Assembly: GCA_964444805.1 (NCBI GenBank)
Contig: CAYUIK010000038.1
Location: 1-64,000, forward strand
DNA length: 64,000 nucleotides
Source of the DNA: RECG01 sp964444805
Lineage (GTDB): Bacteria > Bacillota_I > Bacilli_A > Acholeplasmatales > Acholeplasmataceae
Direction of reading: 5' to 3'
Positions 52,783-61,289 of this stretch are shown piece after piece. The notes under the pieces were generated by a model. The model had not been told where the DNA came from. It saw nothing but the letters and a program-made list of their open reading frames with translations, and searched no databases. Made by a program: the position numbers and the translations under genes. Every line of letters starts with the position of its first letter. The first letter of the stretch is position 1.

Positions 52783-52829
52783 ATTATAACACAAGTTGCT
52801 TTCAAGCGATGCGCAAACTGTGTTATAAT
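52783..52829. promoter_or_regulatory. Mirror-image divergent promoters (11-bp inverted repeat)
   Basis: ATTATAACACA (52783-52793) and TGTGTTATAAT (52819-52829) are exact reverse complements and carry extended -10 elements (TGTTATAAT) facing opposite ways, one for chromate/GDPD, one for the 5'-nucleotidase. The same TGTGTTATAAT word is the -10 at 45034-45044. Confidence 0.65.
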
Positions 52830-52852
52830 CACTTTGCAAAGGAAGGTAAACT

Positions 52853-54901
52853 ATGAAAAAAACAATGATATGGATTTTGATGTTCGCCCTATTGGGATTT
52901 CTCGCCGGGTGCGAGGATGAGCCCAGTTCGAAGGACATGGTTCCACCAACGATTAGCGGCACGCACGATTTCACACATACGATCGGCGACGAACAGCCCG
53001 ATTACCTCAAGGATGTCACCGCTCATGATCTGAGTGATGGTGATCTGACCGACCGAATGACCGTGGATGATTCGGCTGTCGATCTTCTTGTAGCAGGCAT
53101 TTACGATCTCATTTACCGAGTGCGCGACTTTGACGGTTTCGAGACAACCACGACCGTCCAGGTCATCGTTCTCGAAGAGAAACTCGAGCCCAATACGACA
53201 AGACCGATCTTTCTCGATTTCCAGGACTTCACGCATACGATCGGCGAAGAAACCCCGGATTACTTAGAAACGATCCGCGCATATGACGCGGAAGAGGGAT
53301 ATATTACCGAGCGAATCACCTATGATGACAGTGACGTCGATCTCGAAACGGAAGGGACGTACGATTTGACCTATACGGTTGCCGATTCATTTGGCAATCA
53401 AGCTTCAAAAACCGTCAAGGTCCTTGTGATTGAATCATCGCTTCCCAGCCTGTCCTCTCTAAACATCTACAACATCAACGACACGCATGGTGCGATTCTT
53501 GCAAACGGATCGGAAATGGGTCTCAGTAGAATCGGCAACCTGATCATCGATGAACGGGAAGAGAAACCCGAAGAAACGGTTTTTATCGCCAATGGCGATA
53601 TCCTTCAGGGTACGCTCATTTCCAACTATTTTTTTGGTGAAGCAGCGATTGCCGCACTGAACGCGATGGAACTCGACGCGTTTGTTCTCGGCAATCACGA
53701 GTTCGACTGGGGACTCGAGGTCGTGAGTGAATATTTCAACCCCGAAACGGAAGGACTCAAAGCGGATTTTCCGCTTTTGGGTGCGAATGTCTTTTACAAG
53801 GGCACCCGGGAGATTCCTGCGTTCATCGATCCCTATACGGTTGTGACAAAAGGTGAGCTCGAGGTCGGCATCATCGGTCTCATGGGCTATGGTCTCGAAT
53901 CGAGTATCGCGACTTCTCGGATCGCGGATTATGAATTTGGCGATCCTCTCGTTGAAGCCGCGTATTACAGCGAGTACCTTAGAGTCGAAGAGGGCGTCGA
54001 TGTCGTTATTGTCGCCATCCATGGGGCGAACGACGCCTTCAATCAGGCCGTCGGCGACTTAAGTGGCAACGCCTATGTCGATGCCGTATTCAATGGTCAT
54101 ACGCATCGGGCATATACGAGATTTGAATCGCGTACGGGTGTGAATATGCCCGTCATTCAGTCCGGTGCGAACGGCGAATACGTCGGGCATCTGCACTTGG
54201 ATTTGACGGATGGCGTCGTCACGGGCTATCAGGCGGCGAACTTAAACGGTAATAGCGACGCACGACTCAATCAGAGCAGTGCGATCGTCGATGAAGTGAT
54301 CGCACCGTATCTGGAGGTTGTCGAACCACTTTTGACGGAAACCATCATTACGGCCGGAGAGTACTTGGGCAGAGGAGACCTCACGACCTACATGGCGAGA
54401 TTGATGCGTACGGTTACCGACAGTGATATCGCCTTTCACAATTCCGGTGGCACGAGGACGGACGTTTACGCTTATGAAGCGATGACGATGTCGACGTTAT
54501 ACCAGATCTTTCCTTTCGACAATCGGATCAAGACCGTCTATCTGACCGGTCTCGAGATCAAAGGATTGCTCGCGGATTCCCATTATGCCTATCACGATAT
54601 TCGAGCGGGACTCACCTTTATAGACGATGAACGCTATCTGGTCGCGACCAACGACTACGTGTTCGATTATCCGTCCGCGCCCTTCATATATGGCGTGGAT
54701 CCTGTCGATACCGGTATTCTCATTCGTGACGTGTTCTATGACGTTCTCGTTGAACTCGCTCTGACCGAAGACTATTTCTATCTGGACTCACCGATTCTGC
54801 TTGGTGGTCCGATTACCGCTGTTTCATACGATCCGTTCACCTTGCCGAAACCACTTGGAATCACGCATGTAAACGGTTTTAGAAAGACGGCTGTGATATA
54901 A
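52853..54901 (+). CDS. Surface 5'-nucleotidase lipoprotein with two Ig-like repeats
   Basis: 682 residues. Lipobox LLGFLAGC (Cys20). Two near-identical repeats of about 78 residues (about 31-108 and 116-194), starting DFTHTIGDEQPDYL and DFTHTIGEETPDYL, of the DUF5011/Cry22-type Ig-like fold. Metallophosphatase domain, about 205-450: INDTHGAIL, NGDILQGTLIS, LGNHEFDWG, VFNGHTHRAY. C-terminal 5'-nucleotidase domain: FHNSGGTRTDV, IFPFDNRIKTV. It strips phosphate from extracellular nucleotides or UDP-sugars. GGAAGG precedes ATG. Confidence 0.93.
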   Translation: MKKTMIWILMFALLGFLAGCEDEPSSKDMVPPTISGTHDFTHTIGDEQPDYLKDVTAHDLSDGDLTDRMTVDDSAVDLLVAGIYDLIYRVRDFDGFETTTTVQVIVLEEKLEPNTTRPIFLDFQDFTHTIGEETPDYLETIRAYDAEEGYITERITYDDSDVDLETEGTYDLTYTVADSFGNQASKTVKVLVIESSLPSLSSLNIYNINDTHGAILANGSEMGLSRIGNLIIDEREEKPEETVFIANGDILQGTLISNYFFGEAAIAALNAMELDAFVLGNHEFDWGLEVVSEYFNPETEGLKADFPLLGANVFYKGTREIPAFIDPYTVVTKGELEVGIIGLMGYGLESSIATSRIADYEFGDPLVEAAYYSEYLRVEEGVDVVIVAIHGANDAFNQAVGDLSGNAYVDAVFNGHTHRAYTRFESRTGVNMPVIQSGANGEYVGHLHLDLTDGVVTGYQAANLNGNSDARLNQSSAIVDEVIAPYLEVVEPLLTETIITAGEYLGRGDLTTYMARLMRTVTDSDIAFHNSGGTRTDVYAYEAMTMSTLYQIFPFDNRIKTVYLTGLEIKGLLADSHYAYHDIRAGLTFIDDERYLVATNDYVFDYPSAPFIYGVDPVDTGILIRDVFYDVLVELALTEDYFYLDSPILLGGPITAVSYDPFTLPKPLGITHVNGFRKTAVI

Positions 54902-54902
54902 T
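54894..54902 (+). promoter_or_regulatory. Extended -10 promoter inside end of the 5'-nucleotidase gene
   Basis: TGATATAAT overlaps the TAA stop of the nucleotidase; it may start the RDD/amylase/DUF1189 transcript independently. Confidence 0.5.
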
Positions 54903-54923
54903 CGAGTTTGGAGGTATGCTTAT

Positions 54924-55367
54924 ATGATTCCATCATTTGAAAAGCGTGTCCGCGCCTTCGCGATCGATACGTCCGGTGTCGCGCTGCTCATGATTCTTGC
55001 GATTCCGCTCGGTGAAATCTATGCCTATTTGCTTGCCGGACTCGGCTTTATCGGTCTTTACCTCGTACCCTATTTCTTTTCGAGCGGACAGACCTTCGGC
55101 AAGCGCATCCAGAAGATACGTGTCGTCAGAAAAGACGAAAGTCCGGTTCCGGTTTGGCAAGTGCTCACAAGAGACCTTTTCAAACTCTTATTGAGCATCG
55201 GCACATTCGGTATCTATGGCGTCGTCTCCTATTTTTTCTTATCGGATCATTCGAGTCGAGCGCTTCATGATCTGATTTTTCAAACAAAAGTCATCGATTT
55301 GGAACCTCCCCAGGGTAGAGACAATTACATCGGGAAAGGCGAATCGATGCGAAAGCGAGGATTCTAA
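54924..55367 (+). CDS. RDD family membrane protein
   Basis: 147 residues, three helices. RDD-type motif: FEKRVRAFAIDTSGV, GQTFGKRIQKIRVV and RALHDLIFQTKVI. Function unknown in general; some RDD proteins are Na+/H+ antiporters. Ends on the amylase start codon (TAATG), so the three genes RDD, amylase and DUF1189 are translationally coupled. Confidence 0.9.
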   Translation: MIPSFEKRVRAFAIDTSGVALLMILAIPLGEIYAYLLAGLGFIGLYLVPYFFSSGQTFGKRIQKIRVVRKDESPVPVWQVLTRDLFKLLLSIGTFGIYGVVSYFFLSDHSSRALHDLIFQTKVIDLEPPQGRDNYIGKGESMRKRGF

Positions 55368-56893
55368 TGAAAAAAATGATATTATGGATCATCCTAGTAT
55401 CATCGGCCGTTCTTTTCGTCGGTTGTGACGAGAAGAAGACGACCGAAGAAAGCGAACTCAATCCCCATAACGATACCTACTATCAGATTTTCGTCCGGTC
55501 GTTCGCCGATAGCGACGGTGATGGCATCGGTGATTTGAACGGGATTACCGAAAATCTCGATTATCTCGAGGATTTCGGTGTGACCGCGCTTTGGCTTTTG
55601 CCGATCAATCCCTCACCCTCCTATCACGGATACGATGTCACCGATTATTACGGCATCAACGAGGATTACGGGACGATGGACGATTTCAAGAATTTGATTA
55701 CGGAGGCCGAATCTCGCGGCATCAAGATTTTGATCGATCTCGTCATTAATCACACATCGGATCAGCATCCCTGGTATATCGGCGCACAAAATCCGAGCAG
55801 TGCCTATCGTGACTTTTATATCTGGGATAACGGAAACGCATTCGAGAGTTTTGGCGGGGGCATGAAGGATTTGAATTTGGCGAACGAAGAAGTCGTTCTC
55901 GAAGTCCAGACGATCATGGATTTCTATCTCGAGATGGGTGTGCACGGGTTCAGACTCGATGCCGCCAAACACTTTTTCGCTAAGCCCGGTATTGCCGGTG
56001 TCGATCTCAAGAACACGCTTTTCATCAATGAGCTCAATCGGTTCATCAAGGAAAAACATCCCGACAGTTACATCGTTTCCGAAGTGTTCGAATACAGCGA
56101 TATCATCTATCCCGATTATTATATCGGTTCCGATTCGGTTTATAATTTCTTCGGTTACAAGACGATCAAGGACAAGGTTGGTCTGGGAGAGAGCCGTGCG
56201 CTTTTCGTCCGGAACCTTGAACGGTTCTACGATAACATCCGGGAAGTCGACCCGTATTTCGTCGACGCGCCATTTTTAACGAATCACGACCTAGACAGGC
56301 TCGCATCGACACCGGGGTTTTCAACCTATGATTCACTCGCCAAACTCAAACTCGCGAGTCGGATTCTTCTGACGCTTCCCGGTTCACCCTTCATCTATTA
56401 CGGGGAAGAACTCGGCATGAAAGGATACCGTGATTACGCCAATGACGGACAAAACGTGCCCGGATACGGTGTTGCCTACGACGAGTACCGGCGGACGCCG
56501 TTTCTTTGGGGCGACTCCGCGGTCGAAACGACCTGGTTCCCGGATCAGCAAAACGATGCCACAGCCGCTTTGAACGAACAAAAAGACGACGTGGATTCGC
56601 TCTATCATACCTATCGAATGATGAACCACCTAAGACTCGATCACGTCGCGCTTCGCTATGGAAACGACTTTCTTCCTTATCGCGACAACGATACCTTCAT
56701 TCAGGGATATGTTCGATCCTATCAGGATGAAAACGAGGATCAGACGCTTCTGATCATCCACAACCTCTCCTCATCGGATACGTTTGATCTCGATATCGCC
56801 TACGAGACATTGCTCTATGGCGATCTCGCGCTTGATCCCTACGAGTCGCTGATCGTTGAAATCGATACGGACTTGATCGAGGACTATACCTGA
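55367..56893 (+). CDS. Alpha-amylase family (GH13) lipoprotein
   Basis: 508 residues. Lipobox VLFVGC (Cys ~22) places it on the outer surface. GH13 regions: DLVINHTSDQHPWY, GFRLDAAKH (nucleophile Asp198), SEVFEY (acid Glu239) and FLTNHDLDR. Hydrolyses alpha-1,4-glucans or maltodextrin outside the cell. Lies between RDD and DUF1189 with 1-bp overlaps on both sides. Confidence 0.95.
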   Translation: MKKMILWIILVSSAVLFVGCDEKKTTEESELNPHNDTYYQIFVRSFADSDGDGIGDLNGITENLDYLEDFGVTALWLLPINPSPSYHGYDVTDYYGINEDYGTMDDFKNLITEAESRGIKILIDLVINHTSDQHPWYIGAQNPSSAYRDFYIWDNGNAFESFGGGMKDLNLANEEVVLEVQTIMDFYLEMGVHGFRLDAAKHFFAKPGIAGVDLKNTLFINELNRFIKEKHPDSYIVSEVFEYSDIIYPDYYIGSDSVYNFFGYKTIKDKVGLGESRALFVRNLERFYDNIREVDPYFVDAPFLTNHDLDRLASTPGFSTYDSLAKLKLASRILLTLPGSPFIYYGEELGMKGYRDYANDGQNVPGYGVAYDEYRRTPFLWGDSAVETTWFPDQQNDATAALNEQKDDVDSLYHTYRMMNHLRLDHVALRYGNDFLPYRDNDTFIQGYVRSYQDENEDQTLLIIHNLSSSDTFDLDIAYETLLYGDLALDPYESLIVEIDTDLIEDYT

Positions 56894-57702
56894 TGTTTCT
56901 CTTGCGCTATTTCAAATACTCCTTTGAGTACAAGCGCATCTTTGAAAGGCTTAATGAACGAGGGTACAAGGTTTTCATCTATTTTTTGCTGCTAAGTCTC
57001 ATGAGCGCTTTCCCCCTGAACTTTTTGATCGTCCGTGAAACGGGGTGGCGTCTTGACTTTATCGAAGAGAGCTTTCGTCTGGAAACACCGGAGTGGCAAC
57101 TCCCGGAAACGTGTGCGCTGCGTGCGGCGAAACTCGTATGCGACGACGATGTGACTTACCGCTATGAACACCGAGACATCATCTATGTGTTCAACGCCAC
57201 GGACGACGATGTCGATCTCGACATCGAAGCCGTCTATTTTCTCGAAGAGCGGATCGTCTACACCAACGGAAACGAAGCGAGCATGAGCGGGTTCAATTAC
57301 ACCGGTTTCAGCGAACCCGTGAATTTCCAAGAGCTCAATCTCATGAGCGGAAGTGAACGAGAAGAGGCCTATATCGCTTTCGGAATGGCCGTCGAAGAGA
57401 CCTTCGGTCCCTATATCGTCATCTATACCGTGCTCGTCAACACGGTCATCCATATTCTGATCAGTATCGTGTTTGTCATCATGCTCGCCCTCGTCATTCA
57501 GTTGTTTAAGTTCGGATCTTCGAGTTTCATGAATTTTCGAGAAAGCATGAAACTGATCGTGTTTCTGATGGGACTCCCGGCGGTCCTAAGTCTTCTGATC
57601 GGCTTGTTCGTCCCGGCGTTTTCTACGGTCATCTACCAGTTGTCGATGGGAATCATTACGATGCTCGTCATGCTCGTTTACGGAAAGAAACAGTTCAATT
57701 GA
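56893..57702 (+). CDS. DUF1189 family membrane protein (YvdJ-like)
   Basis: 269 residues. One helix near the N-terminus (YKVFIYFLLLSLMSAFPLNF), a large extracellular part (about 50-170), and three or more helices (about 175-265). DUF1189 is usually encoded with maltodextrin-utilisation genes, as here next to amylase; role unproven. ATG overlaps the amylase TGA. Confidence 0.85.
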   Translation: MFLLRYFKYSFEYKRIFERLNERGYKVFIYFLLLSLMSAFPLNFLIVRETGWRLDFIEESFRLETPEWQLPETCALRAAKLVCDDDVTYRYEHRDIIYVFNATDDDVDLDIEAVYFLEERIVYTNGNEASMSGFNYTGFSEPVNFQELNLMSGSEREEAYIAFGMAVEETFGPYIVIYTVLVNTVIHILISIVFVIMLALVIQLFKFGSSSFMNFRESMKLIVFLMGLPAVLSLLIGLFVPAFSTVIYQLSMGIITMLVMLVYGKKQFN

Positions 57703-57703
57703 C

Positions 57704-57738
57704 AAAAAGAGAGCGAACCGACTTGGTTCGCTCTTTTT
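57704..57738. terminator. Bidirectional terminator
   Basis: AAAAAGAG-AGCGAACC-GACTT-GGTTCGCT-CTTTTT; serves the DUF1189 operon on the plus strand and the lipoprotein/pullulanase operon on the minus strand. Confidence 0.92.
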
Positions 57739-57749
57739 GGTAGTTCCAA

Positions 57750-58136
57750 TCAATCGATCTTTAAATGGTCTTCCCCCGGGGATATTCCGGGTTCGGTGAC
57801 GCTCTTGTTGATCAAAAACGTATGATAGCCATAGGTGACATCCTCATCCGCGTAATCGTCTTCATGCTCGTAGAGGTAAACCGTAAGCGTATAGGATTCG
57901 GTTCCGATCCTCGAGAAGTTTTTCTGATACCTTTGTCGCGCGATGTCGGTGGTGATTTCCACGAGGGCATCCATATCGGTGATCGGTTCGGGAATGACGA
58001 CGTGAACGTCGATCGTTTGAAATCCGAGTCGTTCATTCATGACGTTGACATCGAGTGTGTCACCTTCACTGCCGTTACAACCGACCAAAACGATCAGTGC
58101 GGCCAGAACCATAATGATTGTGATTGCTTTTTTCAT
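57750..58136 (-). CDS. Small hypothetical lipoprotein
   Basis: 128 residues. Signal and lipobox LIVLVGC (Cys20). The rest is soluble (MNERLGFQTIDVHVV, TESYTLTVYLYEHEDDY). No family recognised. AGGAGGG precedes ATG 58136; 12 bp after the pullulanase stop, so it is co-expressed with pullulanase and may help at the surface. Confidence 0.7.
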   Translation of the reverse strand: MKKAITIIMVLAALIVLVGCNGSEGDTLDVNVMNERLGFQTIDVHVVIPEPITDMDALVEITTDIARQRYQKNFSRIGTESYTLTVYLYEHEDDYADEDVTYGYHTFLINKSVTEPGISPGEDHLKID

Positions 58137-58148
58137 AGTATGTCCCTC

Positions 58149-61094
58149 CTAATTCGGATATACGAGATTGACATCATACTGCTCACCCTTGACATGAAGG
58201 ACGTAGTAGTAGTGTGTCGTACGCCCAAAGGGCTCGGTAACGGCAACCGTAACCGTATAATAACCCGGTCGATCGACGTCGTGTCCATTGGAATAATAGA
58301 CCTCGAGATCCGGATAATCATCACGGTTAACCGTAATGTTAGCGGCCGGATCAAACGAATCACCGGGATCGATCTCGACGACGTCCTTCTTGATGGTTAT
58401 GCGTTCTAGGGTACGTTCGACCAGAATGACGGATGTGTTGGCAGGAACGTATAGAGCATTGCCGACGACTTCCAGGCCGTTTAGGTCACTCGCTTCGGCA
58501 TAGGTCAGCATGTCGTATTGTTTACCGGCCGGCAGTTCGACGTAGGTCAATCCGCCACTTGGATTTCCACTGTGGACGACGATGAGCTCGGGGTCGTTGT
58601 TTTCTCCGGCGATCCGGTAAGCGATGGCTTGATGACCTTGATCGGTGTCGAGGAAGCTCAGGCGTGATCGGATCGATGCGGCATCATCCATCCGGAAATG
58701 GTTGAAGGATTGTCGGATCCGAATCAAGTCCTTGTAGTATTCGAAGACATCCGTGTAGCGTGCCTTGCGGTCCCAACGAAGTTGATTGACGCTATCGGGA
58801 GATTCATAGGAGTTGTGGTCGTAACCGCCTTCTTCGAGTGGCTTCGAACGCATGAATTCGACCCCGGCGTGAAGGAATGAAACGCCTTGTGAGGTTAAGA
58901 CGACGGCATTCGACTGGACTTGCATCGCTTTGACCTTGTCGCGGTTTCGCGTTCCGCTAAACCCTGTCAACATGAACTTGTCATAGAGCGTGTTGTTGTC
59001 GTGGGCCGTGACGTAGTTGATCATCTGATTCGGATTCAAGTGCCAGGGATCGACACCCGAATAACCCGGATGGTCAATCCCGCCGACGATCCCGTAGCGG
59101 ACGCCATTGTTCGTTATGCTCGTCGCTTCACCTTGGATCCAACCCGGTTCTCCGGCTTGGAAGACGGAACCCTTCAGGGCGTCACGGGTGACGTCATTGA
59201 AGGCACCCACGTCGTTCATATCCGAAAGGTTTACCTTGTCGGCGCGCATGCTTTCATCAAGCGGACTCGTTCCGCCCATCCACGGTTCACCGTAGACGAT
59301 GATCGTCGGATCGATCGCTTCGAGCAGGGACTGAATCTGATTCATCGTTTCGACGTCGTGAAGCGCCATGAGGTCGAAACGGAAACCGGACAAATTGTAT
59401 TCGGTTGCCAGGAACTCCACGGAATCGAGCATGAACTTTTGCATCATCGAGCGTTCGGAGGCGGTTTCGTTACCGGTACCCGAACCATTGCTGAAACCAC
59501 CGGTTTCGGTGAGACGGTGATAATATCCGGGAACGATTCGATGGAAATTCGACGTTTCCGATTCGCCCGTATGATTGTAAACAACATCCATGATAACACG
59601 AATATCGTAATCATGCAACGCCATGACGGCTTCTTTGAACTCTTTGATGCGTACTTCACCGTCGAATGGGTTCGTGGCGTACGATCCTTCGAGCGTGTTG
59701 AAGTGATAGGGCATGTAGCCCCAGTTGAAGATGTTCGAGTAATTCGGATTGTTGAAGGCTTCGATCTCATCGACGTAACCGAAATCGAAGATCGGCAAAA
59801 GTTGGACGGCATTGACGCCGAGTTCGGCGATATGGTCGAGACCGGTCGTGACCGTCACGTCACCCGATGAATAGGTCGTACCCTTTTCGGTCAATCCCAT
59901 GAATTTGCCGCGATAACTTTCTGTTCCCAGCCACGATTCATGGCTCGTGAGATCACGAACGTGCAGTTCGTAGACGATGTAATCGGTCAAGGAGCGAATC
60001 GTGTCGGGACGATCGTTATACGTCCATCCCTCGGGGTTGGTCGCAGCGAAATCGACGATCATCGCGCGTTGTCCGTTCGCACCGGTCGAGTAGGCGTAGG
60101 GGTCGGTGACTTCCTGCGGGATGCCGTTATTGGTTACCGTGAACGTGTAGTAATCCGAGAGATAGTCGCCGGTAAGCATGACTTCCCAGGCTCCGTTTTC
60201 GATCGGATAGAGCGCGTGCGTTTCATAGGGCGTCTCTTCTTTCGATGCGTTTCCCAGATCGTCATAATCCGGGTGACCCTGTTGATAGATGTTGAGCGAT
60301 ACGGCTTCGGATAACGGAGCCCAAAGACGGAAAACGGTGAATTCTTCTTCGAAACTTACACCGAGCGTGCCTTCATAGGTGTAGAGATCCTCGAAAGCGC
60401 TGGTGTCATAAAGATTTTGAAGCGAGATGGCTTTCTCGTCGGTTCTATCCTCGTTGAAATGGACGACGATCGTATAGTTCTTTGCGATATCGACGTCCTG
60501 TAGAGATACTTCGATCGTATTCGAAAAGGCTGTCGTTGTCGTTAAAATGCTTATGCCATCTTCGAGAATTTCATAGCCGAGTGCCGGAACGGCCGTAAGT
60601 GTGGCGATGATGTCTTTGTCGGCATCGAAGGCGGCAGTAAGAATCCGGTCGCGATAATCGGGAATGTTGGCGGCAAGATCGCTTTCTGAAAGACCAATTC
60701 TCAGGTCTTGTTCGACGAAATAGGCGTGAGCGACGCCACCCGTGACTTCGACTTCACTTAAGTCGATGAACCGGTCACCACCGACCTCACGGTAACCATC
60801 CCAACCACCCTGTTTGATGATGATGCCGACTTCGGTGGCATCCGGATAGTATTCCTCTAAGTCGACGACGTGAAAGACCCCGTGTTCATCGGTGTTGTCG
60901 ACATCGAAGTCGTGCTGGATACCACCGAGAGAACTGGGTTCGTGTTGCCACATCCAAAAATTGAAGTTCGTATAGTCATCATCGTAGCGATAATAGTGGA
61001 CGACGAGTGTTGTCGGTAGATCGCTCGCCTCGATCGTCATGTTCAAACCGATGAGCGTAAATCCGAGCATCATGGAAAACAATATTTTTTTCAT
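58149..61094 (-). CDS. pulA: Type I pullulanase, secreted
   Basis: 981 residues. Signal peptide (about 1-24). Starch-binding CBM41/PUD domain (about 25-135), then CBM48-like region, GH13 catalytic domain and a C-terminal Ig-like domain (about 890-970). FNWGYMPYHFNTLEGSY is the pullulanase YNWGY-type motif with F for Y. Region I DVVYNHTG, region II GFRFDLMALHD (Asp574), region III YGEPWMGG (Glu603), region IV VTAHDNNTLYD. Cuts alpha-1,6 branches of pullulan, starch or glycogen. Promoter side shares the operator region with the divergent PUD gene. Confidence 0.96.
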   Translation of the reverse strand: MKKILFSMMLGFTLIGLNMTIEASDLPTTLVVHYYRYDDDYTNFNFWMWQHEPSSLGGIQHDFDVDNTDEHGVFHVVDLEEYYPDATEVGIIIKQGGWDGYREVGGDRFIDLSEVEVTGGVAHAYFVEQDLRIGLSESDLAANIPDYRDRILTAAFDADKDIIATLTAVPALGYEILEDGISILTTTTAFSNTIEVSLQDVDIAKNYTIVVHFNEDRTDEKAISLQNLYDTSAFEDLYTYEGTLGVSFEEEFTVFRLWAPLSEAVSLNIYQQGHPDYDDLGNASKEETPYETHALYPIENGAWEVMLTGDYLSDYYTFTVTNNGIPQEVTDPYAYSTGANGQRAMIVDFAATNPEGWTYNDRPDTIRSLTDYIVYELHVRDLTSHESWLGTESYRGKFMGLTEKGTTYSSGDVTVTTGLDHIAELGVNAVQLLPIFDFGYVDEIEAFNNPNYSNIFNWGYMPYHFNTLEGSYATNPFDGEVRIKEFKEAVMALHDYDIRVIMDVVYNHTGESETSNFHRIVPGYYHRLTETGGFSNGSGTGNETASERSMMQKFMLDSVEFLATEYNLSGFRFDLMALHDVETMNQIQSLLEAIDPTIIVYGEPWMGGTSPLDESMRADKVNLSDMNDVGAFNDVTRDALKGSVFQAGEPGWIQGEATSITNNGVRYGIVGGIDHPGYSGVDPWHLNPNQMINYVTAHDNNTLYDKFMLTGFSGTRNRDKVKAMQVQSNAVVLTSQGVSFLHAGVEFMRSKPLEEGGYDHNSYESPDSVNQLRWDRKARYTDVFEYYKDLIRIRQSFNHFRMDDAASIRSRLSFLDTDQGHQAIAYRIAGENNDPELIVVHSGNPSGGLTYVELPAGKQYDMLTYAEASDLNGLEVVGNALYVPANTSVILVERTLERITIKKDVVEIDPGDSFDPAANITVNRDDYPDLEVYYSNGHDVDRPGYYTVTVAVTEPFGRTTHYYYVLHVKGEQYDVNLVYPN

Positions 61095-61117
61095 AGGTCA
61101 TGACCTCCTTTGTCTCT

Positions 61118-61237
61118 ATGATATCATGATTAAGGAAGGGAACCGGTTAAAAATGATAGCGATTTCAAAAAGAAAACGGTTGCACATTGAGCCAAGAGCT
61201 AAAGCGGTTACATAAAATGAAGCATTTGTGATAGAAT
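61118..61237. promoter_or_regulatory. Divergent control region of pullulanase and PUD/ABC genes, with cre-like operators
   Basis: Three LacI/CcpA-type boxes: TGATAGCGATTTCA (61154-61167, one mismatch to cre), AGAAAACGGTTGCA (61171-61184, two) and CTAAAGCGGTTACA (61199-61212, two), plus AACCGGTT (61141-61148). A plus-strand -10 TAGAAT is at 61232-61237 and a minus-strand extended -10 TGATATCAT at 61126-61118. This fits repression by CcpA or a MalR-type LacI regulator. Confidence 0.6.
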
Positions 61238-61289
61238 GAAGGCGTCAGGAGTGATTCATTCATTCCATGAATAACAAAGGAGGAAAACA

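Noticed and set aside
58920..59870. 316-residue plus-strand frame
   Set aside because: Shadow of the pullulanase catalytic domain on the opposite strand.
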